A stretch of 64,000 nt of DNA from Spinellus fusiger (lineage: Eukaryota > Mucoromycota > Mucoromycetes > Mucorales > Phycomycetaceae): NCBI GenBank assembly GCA_025094145.1, contig JALLLS010000082.1, forward strand, positions 89,164 to 153,163, given 5' to 3'. Position 1 is the first letter of the stretch. The number at the start of each line of letters is the position of its first letter. The notes under the pieces were generated by a model. It was not told the DNA's origin and did not search any database. It was given only the letters and a program-made list of their open reading frames with translations. Shown here piece after piece: positions 35,851 to 47,060 of the stretch. The translations under genes were made by a program, and so were the position numbers.

Positions 35851-37334
35851 TTAAAAGTACCAATCAAGTGAGCCTACTAAACTAGCGGTGGCAGTGCCCA
35901 GACCAAGCATACAAGGTTCATCGTTATAAGAAGAATTGCCAAAAGAAAGTCCACAAGGGGCTGCAGATGGCCCCTGTGTTGACCAATCGAATAAAAAGCC
36001 ATGGTCAAGCAGATGACGAGAGGAGACCCAAGTAAGGTGTGCTTCAGACAAATCTGAATTGGAGGCAGTAACATAGGTGAACGTAGAAGTCGTTTGACCA
36101 ACAGTACTCCATGCAGGTAGAGGTGCAGATGCAGATGCAGACAAAGGTGCAGGTGAATAAGTAGGATATTGACTCAACCCTCCTTGCCATTGTGTAGGAT
36201 TCAACTGTGCATAAGACTCAGAAAACTTGGATACATGAGAATGGGGAGATACGCTTATTGGATCATCTGACCAGGGATGCTCCTGAGATGGCTTCATCCA
36301 GGGAGTCCCCATGGCTTGTTGGCTGTCTTTTATCTGCTGTGTAGATGTGGCATAAAGCGATAAAAGATCATTTTGAGTATCCACCCCACTATCACAGTCC
36401 GAGTCGGTCATGTCTTCCTCATGGCTGAATTTCCATGGCAGTTGAGACTGTCTTGTTTTTCTGTTTCTTGTTACATCTACAGGTGACATTCGAAATGTGG
36501 TAAACAGAGGTGAACTGTTGGTAGTTCGGTGTGTAGTATCCTTGTCCGACTCTGGGTATCTGCGTGAACGACGGTGTGACACCGAACGGTCCAGAGCGAC
36601 CGATGGCTTACGAATTGGACCACGACGTTTGGCCAGATTATCGATAAACAGCTGCTCACTTCCTGCCCGAAGTGTCCAGTAGCTTCCTTTACCAGACATC
36701 GCCACCTTGGATGAGATACGATCCAATTTTATAAACGCCTTGTTCAGTGAAAGGTTGTGTCGAATTGAGTTCTAAGAGATTATGTGAGTTGTTTTGTCAA
36801 TGATATTTATATATAAATATAGATAGGACTCTCCTATGGCTATTTTACCTGCCAACCATGTTCTCCTGAAGTATAGTAAGGATAATGTTCAGTGATCCAT
36901 TGATAAATCTCACTTAGTGTCAGACGCTTATTTTTGCTTGAAAGAATAGCATGTGCAATCAAGGTTGCATAAGAATAAGGCGGCTTATCATTTGGATCCA
37001 TAGGCTGCCATAACGATACTTGATCTAGTTGGTCTGTAGATCTCTTATCGGATTCTTGTATACAATTAGAATCAGCACAAGGCACCTTGGATTCTGACAC
37101 AGACTGGTCATTGAACTTATTATCACTGGAGGGCTCTATTTTGACCAGGGGATAGCTTAAAGAACGAGACGGTGAAAGTGACGGACAGGAAGAACGCGAA
37201 CGACGATGGCTGATTTGGTGTTTATGAAGTCCAGGCCCATCAACAATAAATGTGAACAAAGACAGTCCAGGTTTACTAGTGGATTGACTCTGTTCATGAG
37301 AATGTTGGCATGCAATGATAAAAGAGTCAGACAT
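35851..37334 (-). CDS. Forkhead-box transcription factor, 2 exons
   Basis: Exons 37334-36849 and 36771-35851 total 1407 nt, 468 residues. The winged-helix domain spans residues ~116-210: DKPPYSYATLIAHAILSSK, RLTLSEIYQWITEHYPYYTS, then after the intron NSIRHNLSLNKAFIKLDR and GKGSYWTLRAGSEQLFIDN. Helix 3 carries the DNA-contacting NSIRHNLSLN block intact, so sequence-specific DNA binding is expected. The N-terminus is Ser/Arg-rich (HRRSRSSCPSLSPSRSLSY) and the C-terminal half is Ser/Pro/Gln-rich, typical of activation regions. I see no FHA domain, so it is not a clear Fkh1/2 orthologue; the target genes are unknown. The intron splits the domain just before recognition helix 3 and keeps frame. 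Confidence 0.93.
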
Positions 37335-38482
37335 AGATGTTCATATAATTATATCAGGGAAAGGGTAATCAATAATCAGTATAATGAAAATGAGAATGAA
37401 GAAAGAAAAATTGAGTGCAGTGATGATGTGATAATTTATATGTGTCAAAAACAATAGATCAAAAGGGCTATTACTTTGTGCGTAGGAAACGGGCTCAGTT
37501 ATCCGTGTTTCTTTTTCCTTTTCTTTTTGCAGAGGAGATATATATTTTTATACAAAGGGTAGAACACATAAAGTTACACAGTTGGGTCACAGTGATCTGT
37601 TATTTTAGTAGAAATGTGTAATGTAGCATGACAGGGAGACTTTCTTTTTTCTCCGCTGCCAAATATTGTCGAGTCTACCTGTTTTATCTCTTCACAGGAT
37701 CTATAACAAGTATACAGGTGTGCAATTTTCTATTTCAATTTGTCAACTATCACTGGTTTCTTTATAAATTCATCGTAGGACATTATACATGAGAGTTATA
37801 TTGGATCAGAGAAGAAAAACACAAGAATCTTAAGAGGCACAGGAAATAATATATTATCCCACAATAAATGTGTGAACACTGTTAAAATAGTTATTATTCT
37901 TTAAAGAATAATGCATTGTGATCTTTTTGTGGAAGAGTTTTTTGCCATTTTAAACGTCAAGGAAATTATAGTAATCAACGGATTTCTACAGCTAGTCACC
38001 AAAACACGACTGATTTAATGGCCATTCCAAAAGAAACACAATACTATAAATCTGAAGAAATAAACACCGATGAGTAACAAAGCCAATTGTTCTGACTGTT
38101 TATCGCAGTTATACAGTAATTCAATGAGAATACTCAAACTAAAATATAAAACTCTGGTGGTAGATACTTGGAAAATGAGAAACAAGGAAATAGGTAGAAC
38201 TCTAATGTCTACACATTCACATACTAACATATTTGCATATTAGGTTATAAGTAAGCCAAATTTATCTATCTGATATCCTTGGTATTTAAAGAATACAACA
38301 AGGTTAGAAGATCTAGACGTTGCCTTGAGACAAAACTCTAAGTTAGGTATAATCTCTAGTTCATACTACAGTCCTTCATGTGAAAATTGATGAACGGGGG
38401 AAAGCGGACAAGAGATAATTTTGTATATCTATGCTGCACACAAAGCATGTTACTCATGCAAAGACCACTCTATGCCGAGGAA
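37335..38482. other. Intergenic, 5' flank of forkhead gene
   Basis: No supported gene. AT-rich, with a pyrimidine-rich patch at about 37510-37530 on the plus strand. It ends at the outer boundary of the large inverted repeat. Confidence 0.5.
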
Positions 38483-39730
38483 GGTTAAATTCAAGAAAGG
38501 GTACACATAAAAATAGAAAACGATGCAACAACACTTGGAATACAACACTTGGAATACAACGACGCACGACGATCAAATACAGATAAGACCCACAGAAAAC
38601 AACAAGCGACTCTAAGAAAGAAAGAAAAAGGCACGGGACACTACGCTCAAGCCGCTTAGTGGGTCAATTAAGGTGGAGTAGAACAACGACGGAGAAATAA
38701 GCATGGGAAATAGTTTAAAGGAGCAGAGGGTGAAAACCGATAGGATGCATCAGTAGCACCGGAACCCAGTCCATGTAACCTGCCACATATGACCCTAGGG
38801 AAATAGTCGTGAAAATTACACAAATGTACAATCATCCTGTTTTGTTCATGAAAATTAATATATTACCACTCTTTGTCGTCATGCAAGACTGATAGCGCTC
38901 GATTGCTCTTTGCAACTATCATACAGTCATCCTGGAAAGCACAATTATGTTTGTAGAAGCACAATGTTCTTTCTTTTCTACTGAAAAAAATGCCTTGCTT
39001 AGATAGAATGTCTATAGTATCAGGAGGAATATAGTATATCTTGCTGCATTCTTTATTTATGGTAACTTAGTCTTTTACTTGTAGATTTCTTATGGCTCAA
39101 AACATAGTTATTTAGCTACATTTTAACTAATTGATATTCCGTGTAACAAATTCACTCTGCTGCAAGTATAAAGTATAGCCATAACAATGTGTACATCTAC
39201 CGAAGATAATAAGGATAGTACTTTCAACTCTCGATGTATTGGTCTCATTGAATATCCAAGTTCAAAACAAAAAACTGGCCATTCATTGTCCTGATAAAAC
39301 AAACACAATGACTGCATTCGTAACATAGATGGTGGTAAATCAGTAGACCCCGTCTCATTAATAACTCATCCTATAGCAAAAGCTATTAGCTAATGGCATA
39401 CAGTCCAGGGTTAGCAAATGAATCAATTGTAGCTATTCTATCACTCATTGACATTTACTTTTATTTCAATAACTGAGTCTATTCTATAAAAAGTACGAGA
39501 TAGAGTATAGGCCAGAGAGTCTATAGAAAAGTGTGAGCATAACATATTATTAGTGTATAAACTTCATAATGGCTAGTAATGAGTTTAAGCAGACCAAGAC
39601 TATTGTATGTTTTATAATGATAACTACAACAACAACAATACTAATATTAATACTAATACTAATAATACAGCTTAGTATCTATTTGTAGAGCATATCAATT
39701 TTCGAGTTTAGTATAAAGTATTAGTCAAGC
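38483..39730. repeat. Left arm (1248 bp) of a large inverted repeat
   Basis: This segment is the reverse complement of 40450-41618. In the stretches I compared base by base it is identical, and coordinates of matched positions sum to a constant (80180 inside, 80101 outside), so there is one length difference only: 79 bp present here (between the 7-bp direct repeats GTGAAAA at 38730-38736 and 38809-38815) and absent from the right arm. The outer end starts GGTTAAATTCAAGAAAGGGT. The arm contains a 67-codon frame (39326-39123, MLRMQSLCLFYQDNEWPVFC...) identical in the other arm, of no known family. No target-site duplication seen outside the arms. Confidence 0.93.
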
Positions 39731-40449
39731 CTAGAATAAAGACAGGCTATAGGAATAGTTATATTATTTCTACCATAAGAACAGCTCTCTTTAATGCCTG
39801 GAATCAAATGTTCTTTTAAATATTGGTTTACATTATTTATTAATTTATAATATGAGATAGAATAGATCTACATCTGTAGAAACATCCAATAATATAAGTG
39901 TTTAAATAGTGTCTATATGTACTGGTATCTAGTTTATTAGGATGAAACAATTGTTTCTCTCAATTTTATTTTATTTTATTTTCTGTAGATTAAATTGAGC
40001 CCATTAAAAGATCTCTAATTGATCAATACAGTGCTTAAGGTACCAATTTGTGGGTTTGTAAGACCCAATTAGCGTTTCTGGCTTGTGACAGTGACAGTGA
40101 TAGTGATATACAGTTTTTCATCCTGTCTTTCCTTATTATACCAGCATGTTCACTCAATACTACGCTAACATGTTGCAGCTATACCCGGATCAATTAAGAA
40201 ACTCATTTATTTATAGATGATTAAGTAGAATATCTCACTTTGCCTTTGAAGTGGAGGCTAGGTGTAGATCTCATAATCAAATCTCTGTCGAGTAGCCCCA
40301 AAAATCATTGACCTCATTGCTCGCTCTCTAGTTGGTAAAGTATTTCATTATTCATACAAAGATGCTAAATTTTTATTGAGTGAAGAGTGGTTCCTTATTT
40401 ATACTTTTCTGGGTACTTATCCTTCAGCGGTCTTCTACCTTTTGGTAGT
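39731..40449. other. 719-bp spacer (loop) of the large inverted repeat
   Basis: Single-copy AT-rich DNA between the arms. No supported gene or motif; it includes a (TTTTA)n run near 39965-39985 and a short GTGACAGTGACAGTGATAGTGATA tract near 40085-40109 that I note only as simple repeat. Confidence 0.7.
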
Positions 40450-41618
40450 GCTTGACTAATACTTTATACTAAACTCGAAAATTGATATGCTCTACAAATA
40501 GATACTAAGCTGTATTATTAGTATTAGTATTAATATTAGTATTGTTGTTGTTGTAGTTATCATTATAAAACATACAATAGTCTTGGTCTGCTTAAACTCA
40601 TTACTAGCCATTATGAAGTTTATACACTAATAATATGTTATGCTCACACTTTTCTATAGACTCTCTGGCCTATACTCTATCTCGTACTTTTTATAGAATA
40701 GACTCAGTTATTGAAATAAAAGTAAATGTCAATGAGTGATAGAATAGCTACAATTGATTCATTTGCTAACCCTGGACTGTATGCCATTAGCTAATAGCTT
40801 TTGCTATAGGATGAGTTATTAATGAGACGGGGTCTACTGATTTACCACCATCTATGTTACGAATGCAGTCATTGTGTTTGTTTTATCAGGACAATGAATG
40901 GCCAGTTTTTTGTTTTGAACTTGGATATTCAATGAGACCAATACATCGAGAGTTGAAAGTACTATCCTTATTATCTTCGGTAGATGTACACATTGTTATG
41001 GCTATACTTTATACTTGCAGCAGAGTGAATTTGTTACACGGAATATCAATTAGTTAAAATGTAGCTAAATAACTATGTTTTGAGCCATAAGAAATCTACA
41101 AGTAAAAGACTAAGTTACCATAAATAAAGAATGCAGCAAGATATACTATATTCCTCCTGATACTATAGACATTCTATCTAAGCAAGGCATTTTTTTCAGT
41201 AGAAAAGAAAGAACATTGTGCTTCTACAAACATAATTGTGCTTTCCAGGATGACTGTATGATAGTTGCAAAGAGCAATCGAGCGCTATCAGTCTTGCATG
41301 ACGACAAAGAGTGGTAATATATTAATTTTCATGAACAAAACAGGATGATTGTACATTTGTGTAATTTTCACCCTCTGCTCCTTTAAACTATTTCCCATGC
41401 TTATTTCTCCGTCGTTGTTCTACTCCACCTTAATTGACCCACTAAGCGGCTTGAGCGTAGTGTCCCGTGCCTTTTTCTTTCTTTCTTAGAGTCGCTTGTT
41501 GTTTTCTGTGGGTCTTATCTGTATTTGATCGTCGTGCGTCGTTGTATTCCAAGTGTTGTATTCCAAGTGTTGTTGCATCGTTTTCTATTTTTATGTGTAC
41601 CCTTTCTTGAATTTAACC
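40450..41618. repeat. Right arm (1169 bp) of a large inverted repeat
   Basis: Reverse complement of 38483-39730 apart from the missing 79 bp. The inner end reads GCTTGACTAATACTTTATAC and the outer end closes ...CTTGAATTTAACC at 41618. It carries the second copy of the 67-codon frame at 40854-41057. The arm stops 201 bp before the 3' end of the prohibitin gene. Confidence 0.93.
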
Positions 41619-41819
41619 ATTCTTCATAGATAAGAAGACCTTCTATCAACACAATTGAAATGCATACGTACACACATTCATTCGTTGTAATATAATTCCC
41701 AAAAACACTATCTATCATTCCATACTCAAAATAATCCAAGCCACATAAGAAATACCCACTATACATTGTTACTGTAAAGCTTAAGAAACACACTCACACT
41801 AATTATTTTATTTGTACTA

Positions 41820-42815
41820 TTATGCTTGAGAAGAGTCGCTGTGAGCATTGACATTGAGCAAAAGAGTGTCGGAGTCAAGCATGACTCTGTTTCCAGAGCG
41901 TGATATAACAGTGGCGATTTCACGTGCAGCTTCAATACGCTTAAGCTCCAAGAAACCAGGCTTGTTCTTAATAGCGTCACTGATCAATTCGGCAGATTTA
42001 GCCTCACCCTGAGCACGGACAATCACTGACTGCTTCTCTTGACGTGCCTTGTCAACAATAAAGGCAGCACGCTGAGCATCCTGCTGAGCAATCTGTTTGG
42101 CTTCAACTGCACTCTCAAAGACAGGTGAGAAGCCAACATGGGTGATTGAGACGTCATCCAAAATGATATTGAAGCGCAATGCACGACGAACGAGGTTCTC
42201 ACGTACCAAACGCGATACACGTTCACGTTGAGTAATCAATTGAGAGGCGGTAAATTGAGCAACGACAGACTTCAAGACTTCGTTGACAATAGAGGGTAAA
42301 ATACGCTCATCATAATCCTGACCGAGAGTTCTGTAGACAGTAGCAAGATCATCTACACGGGGCTTGGACAAAACACGGCAAGTGATATTGACCATTTGAA
42401 GATCTAGTGTATAGAATAGAGTTAGAATTGTCTTTTACATAGACTGCTTACCCTTGGTGCCTGTCAAAGAAGCAACGTTGCGAGGCTTGGCACGGACATC
42501 ATAGATAATGGGTGTCTCAAACCAAGGCACAACAAAGTGAGTACCTTCGTTGTATACAGTGTTCTGAACACCAAAGAGACGTGTGTATTTAATAGCTCTG
42601 TGACCACCATCCACTATGAAAATACAGGAGTATGAGCGTAAAGACATTATAAAAAAACAAAACAGGAACGTACCGTTGAAAAGAGAGGCGTTGATACCGT
42701 AGCCTAATGCTCCAAGAACAATAGCGGCACTGGCTGCTGATCCAAGGCCTTTACCAGCACCGTTGGGGAATAATCCACCCAATCTCTGAGCTGCTTGCTT
42801 TGCTTGTTGTGCCAT
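41820..42815 (-). CDS. PHB2: Prohibitin-2 (PHB2), 3 exons
   Basis: Exons 42815-42674, 42613-42452 and 42403-41820 total 888 nt, 295 residues, the usual PHB2 size. Prohibitins 1 and 2 form ring complexes in the mitochondrial inner membrane that scaffold m-AAA protease and respiratory assembly. The single N-terminal helix (SAASAAIVLGALGYGI, residues ~27-42) anchors it. The SPFH/band-7 domain follows: VDGGHRAIKYTRLFGVQNTV, EGTHFVVPWFETPIIYDVRA, VNITCRVLSKPRVDDLATVY, and LRFNIILDDVSITHVGFSP. A charged coiled coil (VEAKQIAQQDAQRAAFIVDK) and EAAREIATVISRSGNRVML complete it. PHB2 is favoured over PHB1 by the longer N-terminus and YDERILPSIVNEVLKSVVAQ. Both introns are in phase 1. Confidence 0.95.
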
Positions 42816-43980
42816 GACGAGCTTATTTGACGCTTATGTTTGTTGAACAGCAGCTTACCAGGAGAAAAAAAATAACCACACAAAAGTGGGACTGTTGATT
42901 GCGTCACCATCCTTGCAAAAGTAGGGCGGATTTTGGAAGTATATTTGGGTGTTCTTTTCTATTCCCATTTTACATTGTCTTTTTTTTTTGTTCTTTATAT
43001 TCTATAAATTCATTAACCAAAATATTCAATCATTTGAAGCAACAAACAAATAGTCTTTTATAAAGAAATAATTATTTATTGTATTATTTATTTTATTAAA
43101 CAAACAAAACAATAGTACAAAATGATTTATGTTGGATAACATCAGTTATAATATTTGCAAATTAATTTCACTCCTTGTGCGCAGTGGTTAGGACAAGTTT
43201 TGCTATACTGATTCTTAACTAGACGCCCCTTGACTCAGAAGATAGTTAAGTATAAGATGTTATATATTCTATCATTTCTTATTATTCTTCTTTCAACTAT
43301 TGACTTATATCCAGTCGATTAAGACTATCTCGGAAGAAACGCAGCTTATTTTTGAACATGTTCAAACTTTTAACACTTTTTAATAAAAATATACATTAAT
43401 ATGTTAATGTGTACTTTTAACCAATAATACTAGTAAGAGTTAATGTTTTCATAGTTCATAGTCTCAGCTTTTTCTAGTTTAAATGAGTATCTCTGTCAAG
43501 ACATTTTAAAAGAAAAAAATAGGCAAACTGTGCACTTGTCAAGTTGAAAGATAGTTTAGATATTTAGAGCAGAAAATACTTCATTTAGCTAAATACATCA
43601 TTAGTATATTTTGAGCAGATATCCTTACAGTCAATCAGATACAATGTTTGAGAATTAATATTTAATACAATACAATACAATAAGGTAGTGATAGTAACCA
43701 TGAGTAATGAGAATATAGCAGTACAAAAGGATTAATAAAAATATTCCCAATATATAGAATGTCTATACTACACGCTTTTTTTTCAAAAGTAAAAAAAAAG
43801 ACTCATATAAGCTATAGATGACAGAATAGTTCAATCCTATTCATAGGCTTGTAGACATTTAGTAGTAACTTTCGGCTGTGTGTATAAAAGAGCTTTCTCT
43901 TAACATTATAGGCTAATTTGTTTTAATAATTCATAAATATGGTATTGAGTCATCTACACTTTTTTTATAGATTTTACTAC
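42816..43980. other. Intergenic, 5' flank of PHB2
   Basis: No supported gene. AT-rich with an (AATAC)n run near 43665-43682. A stretch at 43172-43200 resembles the D-arm of a tRNA but lacks the rest (see rejected items). Confidence 0.5.
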
Positions 43981-44260
43981 TCATTTACTTTGTATAATAC
44001 GGCGATAACTGTACATGAATATTACTCTTTTTTTTGGTATGAACATTCTTCTCAAAAGAAAACAGCTGAAAGACTTGCATTGAAGCTCCAAGCATATATT
44101 TGAAGGTCTGTAGTACACTATTAAATTCTTCAAAGGGTTGGCCTTGCAGTCATAATTTATAGATCTTTTTGAGAACTTGCAGTCCGTAGCATATGAATCA
44201 AACAAGTTACGAATAATCTCTACACTGGATTTAGAAAGAGAATCCCCACATACATCTTCT
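43981..44260 (-). pseudogene. TnpB/Fanzor-like protein fragment, copy 2
   Basis: Minus-strand frame LSKSSVEIIRNLFDSYATD... INYDCKANPLKNLIVYYRPS NICLELQCKSFSCFLLRRMF IPKKRVIFM. It aligns with the plus-strand relic at 51840-52020 (YDIKANLTKHMYAFAKLAQL, KSFSCFLCKSFIAFHIKTDT), so the two are copies of one family. The pattern (IKANP-K... then a KxFxCFPLRxSFIP..IxxDT block) is what I associate with the middle of Fanzor, the eukaryotic TnpB homologue; this assignment is from memory and not proven. Only about 75 residues remain, with no catalytic RuvC part. Confidence 0.45.
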
Positions 44261-44814
44261 AATCTTATTTATGAGCATATCTCATGTCTATTGGATTGTA
44301 TGAACAACATTGAAAGTAGGGTTCTCAGTACTTCAACACCAGTTCTTTGTAAACTCTTTCTTTTTCTGTAGCCTTTTCTTTTCCCGGCTTTTAGTTAGTT
44401 AAAGGAAATAGAAAAACTTCTTTAAAAAGAGTATCACTGATAAGGTCTTCTAAAAGAAGCCTAGGATCATCTTCCAGTTCATGAATAAGGATGTACTTTA
44501 GGAATGAAAATGCGTGACACCAGATTATGGACTTTAGATACAAGTTCTTTAAGATGTTAGATGTACTGTGGCTTCCGCCCTATGTCTCTAATGGAGCTCT
44601 TGGAATATTTAATTATTAAAAGCGGCTCTATGTAGAAAAGAAAGAAGGAAGAAAAGAGGAAAATGTTACCACTCGTTAGCTATTTACAAAGTGGGCAGTG
44701 AAATGTAATAGGCTTTTTCAAATGTAGATTTCCATTTTTATATTCATACTTTTCTTAAGTGTTATAACTTTATGAATTCATTAGATAGAAACATAGAACC
44801 ATCAGTGGATACAT
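44261..44814. other. AT-rich stretch, no gene seen
   Basis: A plus-strand 64-codon frame at 44177-44371 is antisense to the relic just described and is not believed. Nothing else supportable before the Tc1 relic. Confidence 0.4.
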
Positions 44815-45001
44815 AGAGTAGTGTTTAAAATAAATAACAGTGGTTTTATTACAAGGTTGCTTAGTGACCACTGTGACCACCCCCTGGCATCTATCACTGC
44901 CTGGCATTTCCGCCCTATACTGGCAATGAGTGTATCTATTGCCTTTGATATTTTACCCCACTATAGCACCACAGCAGCCTTCAACTTTTCCTTGGTAAAA
45001 A

Positions 45002-46690
45002 TACACTATTTTCACTTATTATTGTCGCACTTTTGGAAAAAAATATGTCGCACTTTTGGAAAAAAACTTAGCACACAAGTGGAAAAAAACTTGTCGCATT
45101 AATAAATTAAAAGATGGCGTATAAGTTGGATGCGACAAATGCGACATAAATGTTTTATTTTTAAAGAGGCTTCTCTTGTAAGCAATCCTCAAATCTATCG
45201 ACAGAGTATTTGCAAAACCCTCTGAGGTCACCGAGAAGAACTTGGTTAGATGCATCGGCGATTCTAGATGACAGAGTTTCTTCTTCCAAGAGTCTTTCTC
45301 TTTCTAACCTGCTTTTGCAAACAGACCAGAATTACTCAATGGGATTCAATTCTGGTGAGTAAGGGGGAAGATAAACACACTTGTACCCACGGCCTTCAAT
45401 GAAGCTTTTAATGTCTTCATTCATGTGGATGGGGGCGTTGTCCATAATCAAGTAATTATCCTTGAAAACATCTGGATAATTGTCCATGACATCCATTGTA
45501 TCGCTCAAGAAATTGATATAGTGGCCAGTAACAGTGCCTTTGCTTTGTTTTTGAGAAGGCCCACCAGATCCAGTGGTTCTTCTCTTCTTTGAAACAGGCA
45601 ACATTCGGGGCCGTCTTACTTTTATGTTGACAAGGCCTTGAGCAGATGTTGCTCCCATAATAGTTGTTGTTTTAGCCCTCGTTCTTGGTACTTTTACTAC
45701 TGCACGAGTACCTAATTTTGACCAAGCAAAGGTACGCTTCATGTTGATATGGAATGCCGCCTCATCTATAAAGACACAGTTGCTCATGTAGTCCATGTCT
45801 GTCTCCATCCATTTCTGTACCCACTCCTTTCGATTCTTGATCTTTTCAGGACTATTACGATCAACTGAATGAAAATGGGCTCTTTTCAGACTGATCTTAC
45901 AATTTTTGGTGACAAAATTGTAGAGAGCTGTTTTCGATATCTCTAAATCAATAAAAGACGTTCTCAAACTCTCCATCATTTGATCCAGGACTAAAGAGGG
46001 CTGATCGTCCAATAAATCGACCAAAAATCTTTTATGGCTATCGTCAAGTAGTGCTGGTCTACCGACTGGCCTTCCACTACCTTCTTTTCTGGCAATGAAT
46101 GTCTGAGGGTTCTGCTGATCGTTTGAGTACCATCGCTGAGCAGTGCGTGGGTGGATTTGAAGTTTCAACGCAGCAGCTCTGACGCTCATACCCCTTTCAT
46201 AAATCAATACAAACAACTGCTCTTTTTCGGAATCTTTGTAATGCCTGTGGATACCAGGAGCTCTGTTATCCTCTTCTGTATTGACATCTCTGTCTACGGA
46301 TTGTTGTACATTTCTTCTTTCTGGCTTCTCGGGTGGTTTGAGGTCAAGGTACATCCCGAAATTTGTAACCGTCTCAATGTGGTACGTCTCCTCGTCTACC
46401 TCCATCTCCACTACTGTAACGGCTATGCCTTCATCATTATAGATATTTCCTTGGCCGTCTTCGTGCACAATGTTATTCATTTTTTAAGAAAAGTAAAATA
46501 TAAGAAAACCTCAAGTACTTAGAATACGCCAGTTTTAAATCTTTTACTATGCCAAATTTTAATTAATTAATGCGACATATTTTATCCCATTAGTATGTCA
46601 AGTTTTAATTTATTAATGCGACATATTTTAATTTATTAATGCGACATATTTTTCTCTAAAAGTGCGACAATAATAAGTGAAAACAGTGTA
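45002..46690 (-). mobile_element. Tc1/mariner-type DNA transposon nested in an older one
   Basis: Inverted ends of at least 33 bp with one mismatch: 45004 onward CACTATTTTCACTTATTATT and at the other end its complement with G for A at one position; the matching continues through GTCGCACTTTT. TA flanks both sides (45002-45003, 46689-46690). TGCGACATA-type subterminal motifs repeat inside each end. Length 1685 bp between TA pairs. It is a relative of the element at 1870-3218: the transposases share the same block order. Confidence 0.92.
45161..46480 (-). pseudogene. DD34E transposase, nearly intact, one internal stop
   Basis: From the ATG at 46480 the frame is open for 382 residues, hits TAA at 45332-45334, then continues open to a stop at 45161 (439 residues if read through). 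Domains in order: acidic N-terminus; HTH YERGMSVRAAALKLQIHPRT AQRWY (~residues 94-118); GRPVGRPALL; second helix region; KRAHFHSVDRN; catalytic Asp 1 in NCVFIDEAAFHINM (~239); Asp 2 in YLIMDNAPIH; Glu in YSPELNPIE, with 34 residues between Asp 2 and Glu. The stop follows this Glu immediately. The related copy at 2105-3060 has Gln (CAG) there, so the stop is probably a CAA-to-TAA change. The C-terminus after it (FWSVCKSRLERERLL...) is intact. Confidence 0.85.
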
Positions 46691-47060
46691 TATTATCCTG
46701 TTTTTTCTAACAACCTTCTTCAATTGGATCCACAGATGTCCAATTGGATTGAAATCAGGATTTTGTGAAGGCCAATATAGAGCCATTACTATACCATCAA
46801 CTACTCTCTAATTGAGTTGTTTTACTCGTATAAGGTCTAACATTGTCATTATGTAGGCAGTAACTGACTCCAGGGTTTAGGAGTGATATAATTAATTGAG
46901 TTCATGGAAGTACATCTCTCAATACATTGATGTACTTGTTGGAGTTTATCCTACCCTCCACTATGACTCATCTCTCAACAACCTCCTCACTGAAACAGCC
47001 TCATACTATTACTCCACCACCTTCAAAAAAAATATTTTCCCATAACATTCTTTGGATGGT

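Larger units (their letters stand above)
44815..47060 (-). mobile_element. Old Tc1-type transposon relic, split by a younger insertion
   Basis: On the minus strand the right part (47060-46691) gives, with stops, HNDNV/YLHNDNVRPY-like pieces and ALYWPSQNPDFNPIGHLWIQ LKKVVRKN, the catalytic-Glu block in which the Glu itself is replaced by Gly (PIG). The left part (45001-44820) continues without a gap as YTKEKLKAAVVL, WGKISKAIDTLIASIGRKCQ AVIDARGW, the Tc1 C-terminus. The two parts are separated exactly by the element at 45004-46688 and its TA duplication. Terminal repeats of the old element are not clear. Confidence 0.8.

Noticed and set aside
38483..41618. LTR retrotransposon or DIRS element
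   Set aside because: The repeats are inverted, not direct, their ends are not TG...CA, and neither arms nor loop encode reverse transcriptase, integrase or tyrosine recombinase.
43172..43245. tRNA-like stretch (GTGCGCAGTGGTTAGGACAA...)
   Set aside because: It resembles a D-arm/box A, but I find no matching acceptor stem, no anticodon stem and no TTCGA-type T-loop downstream. At most a decayed tRNA or SINE head.
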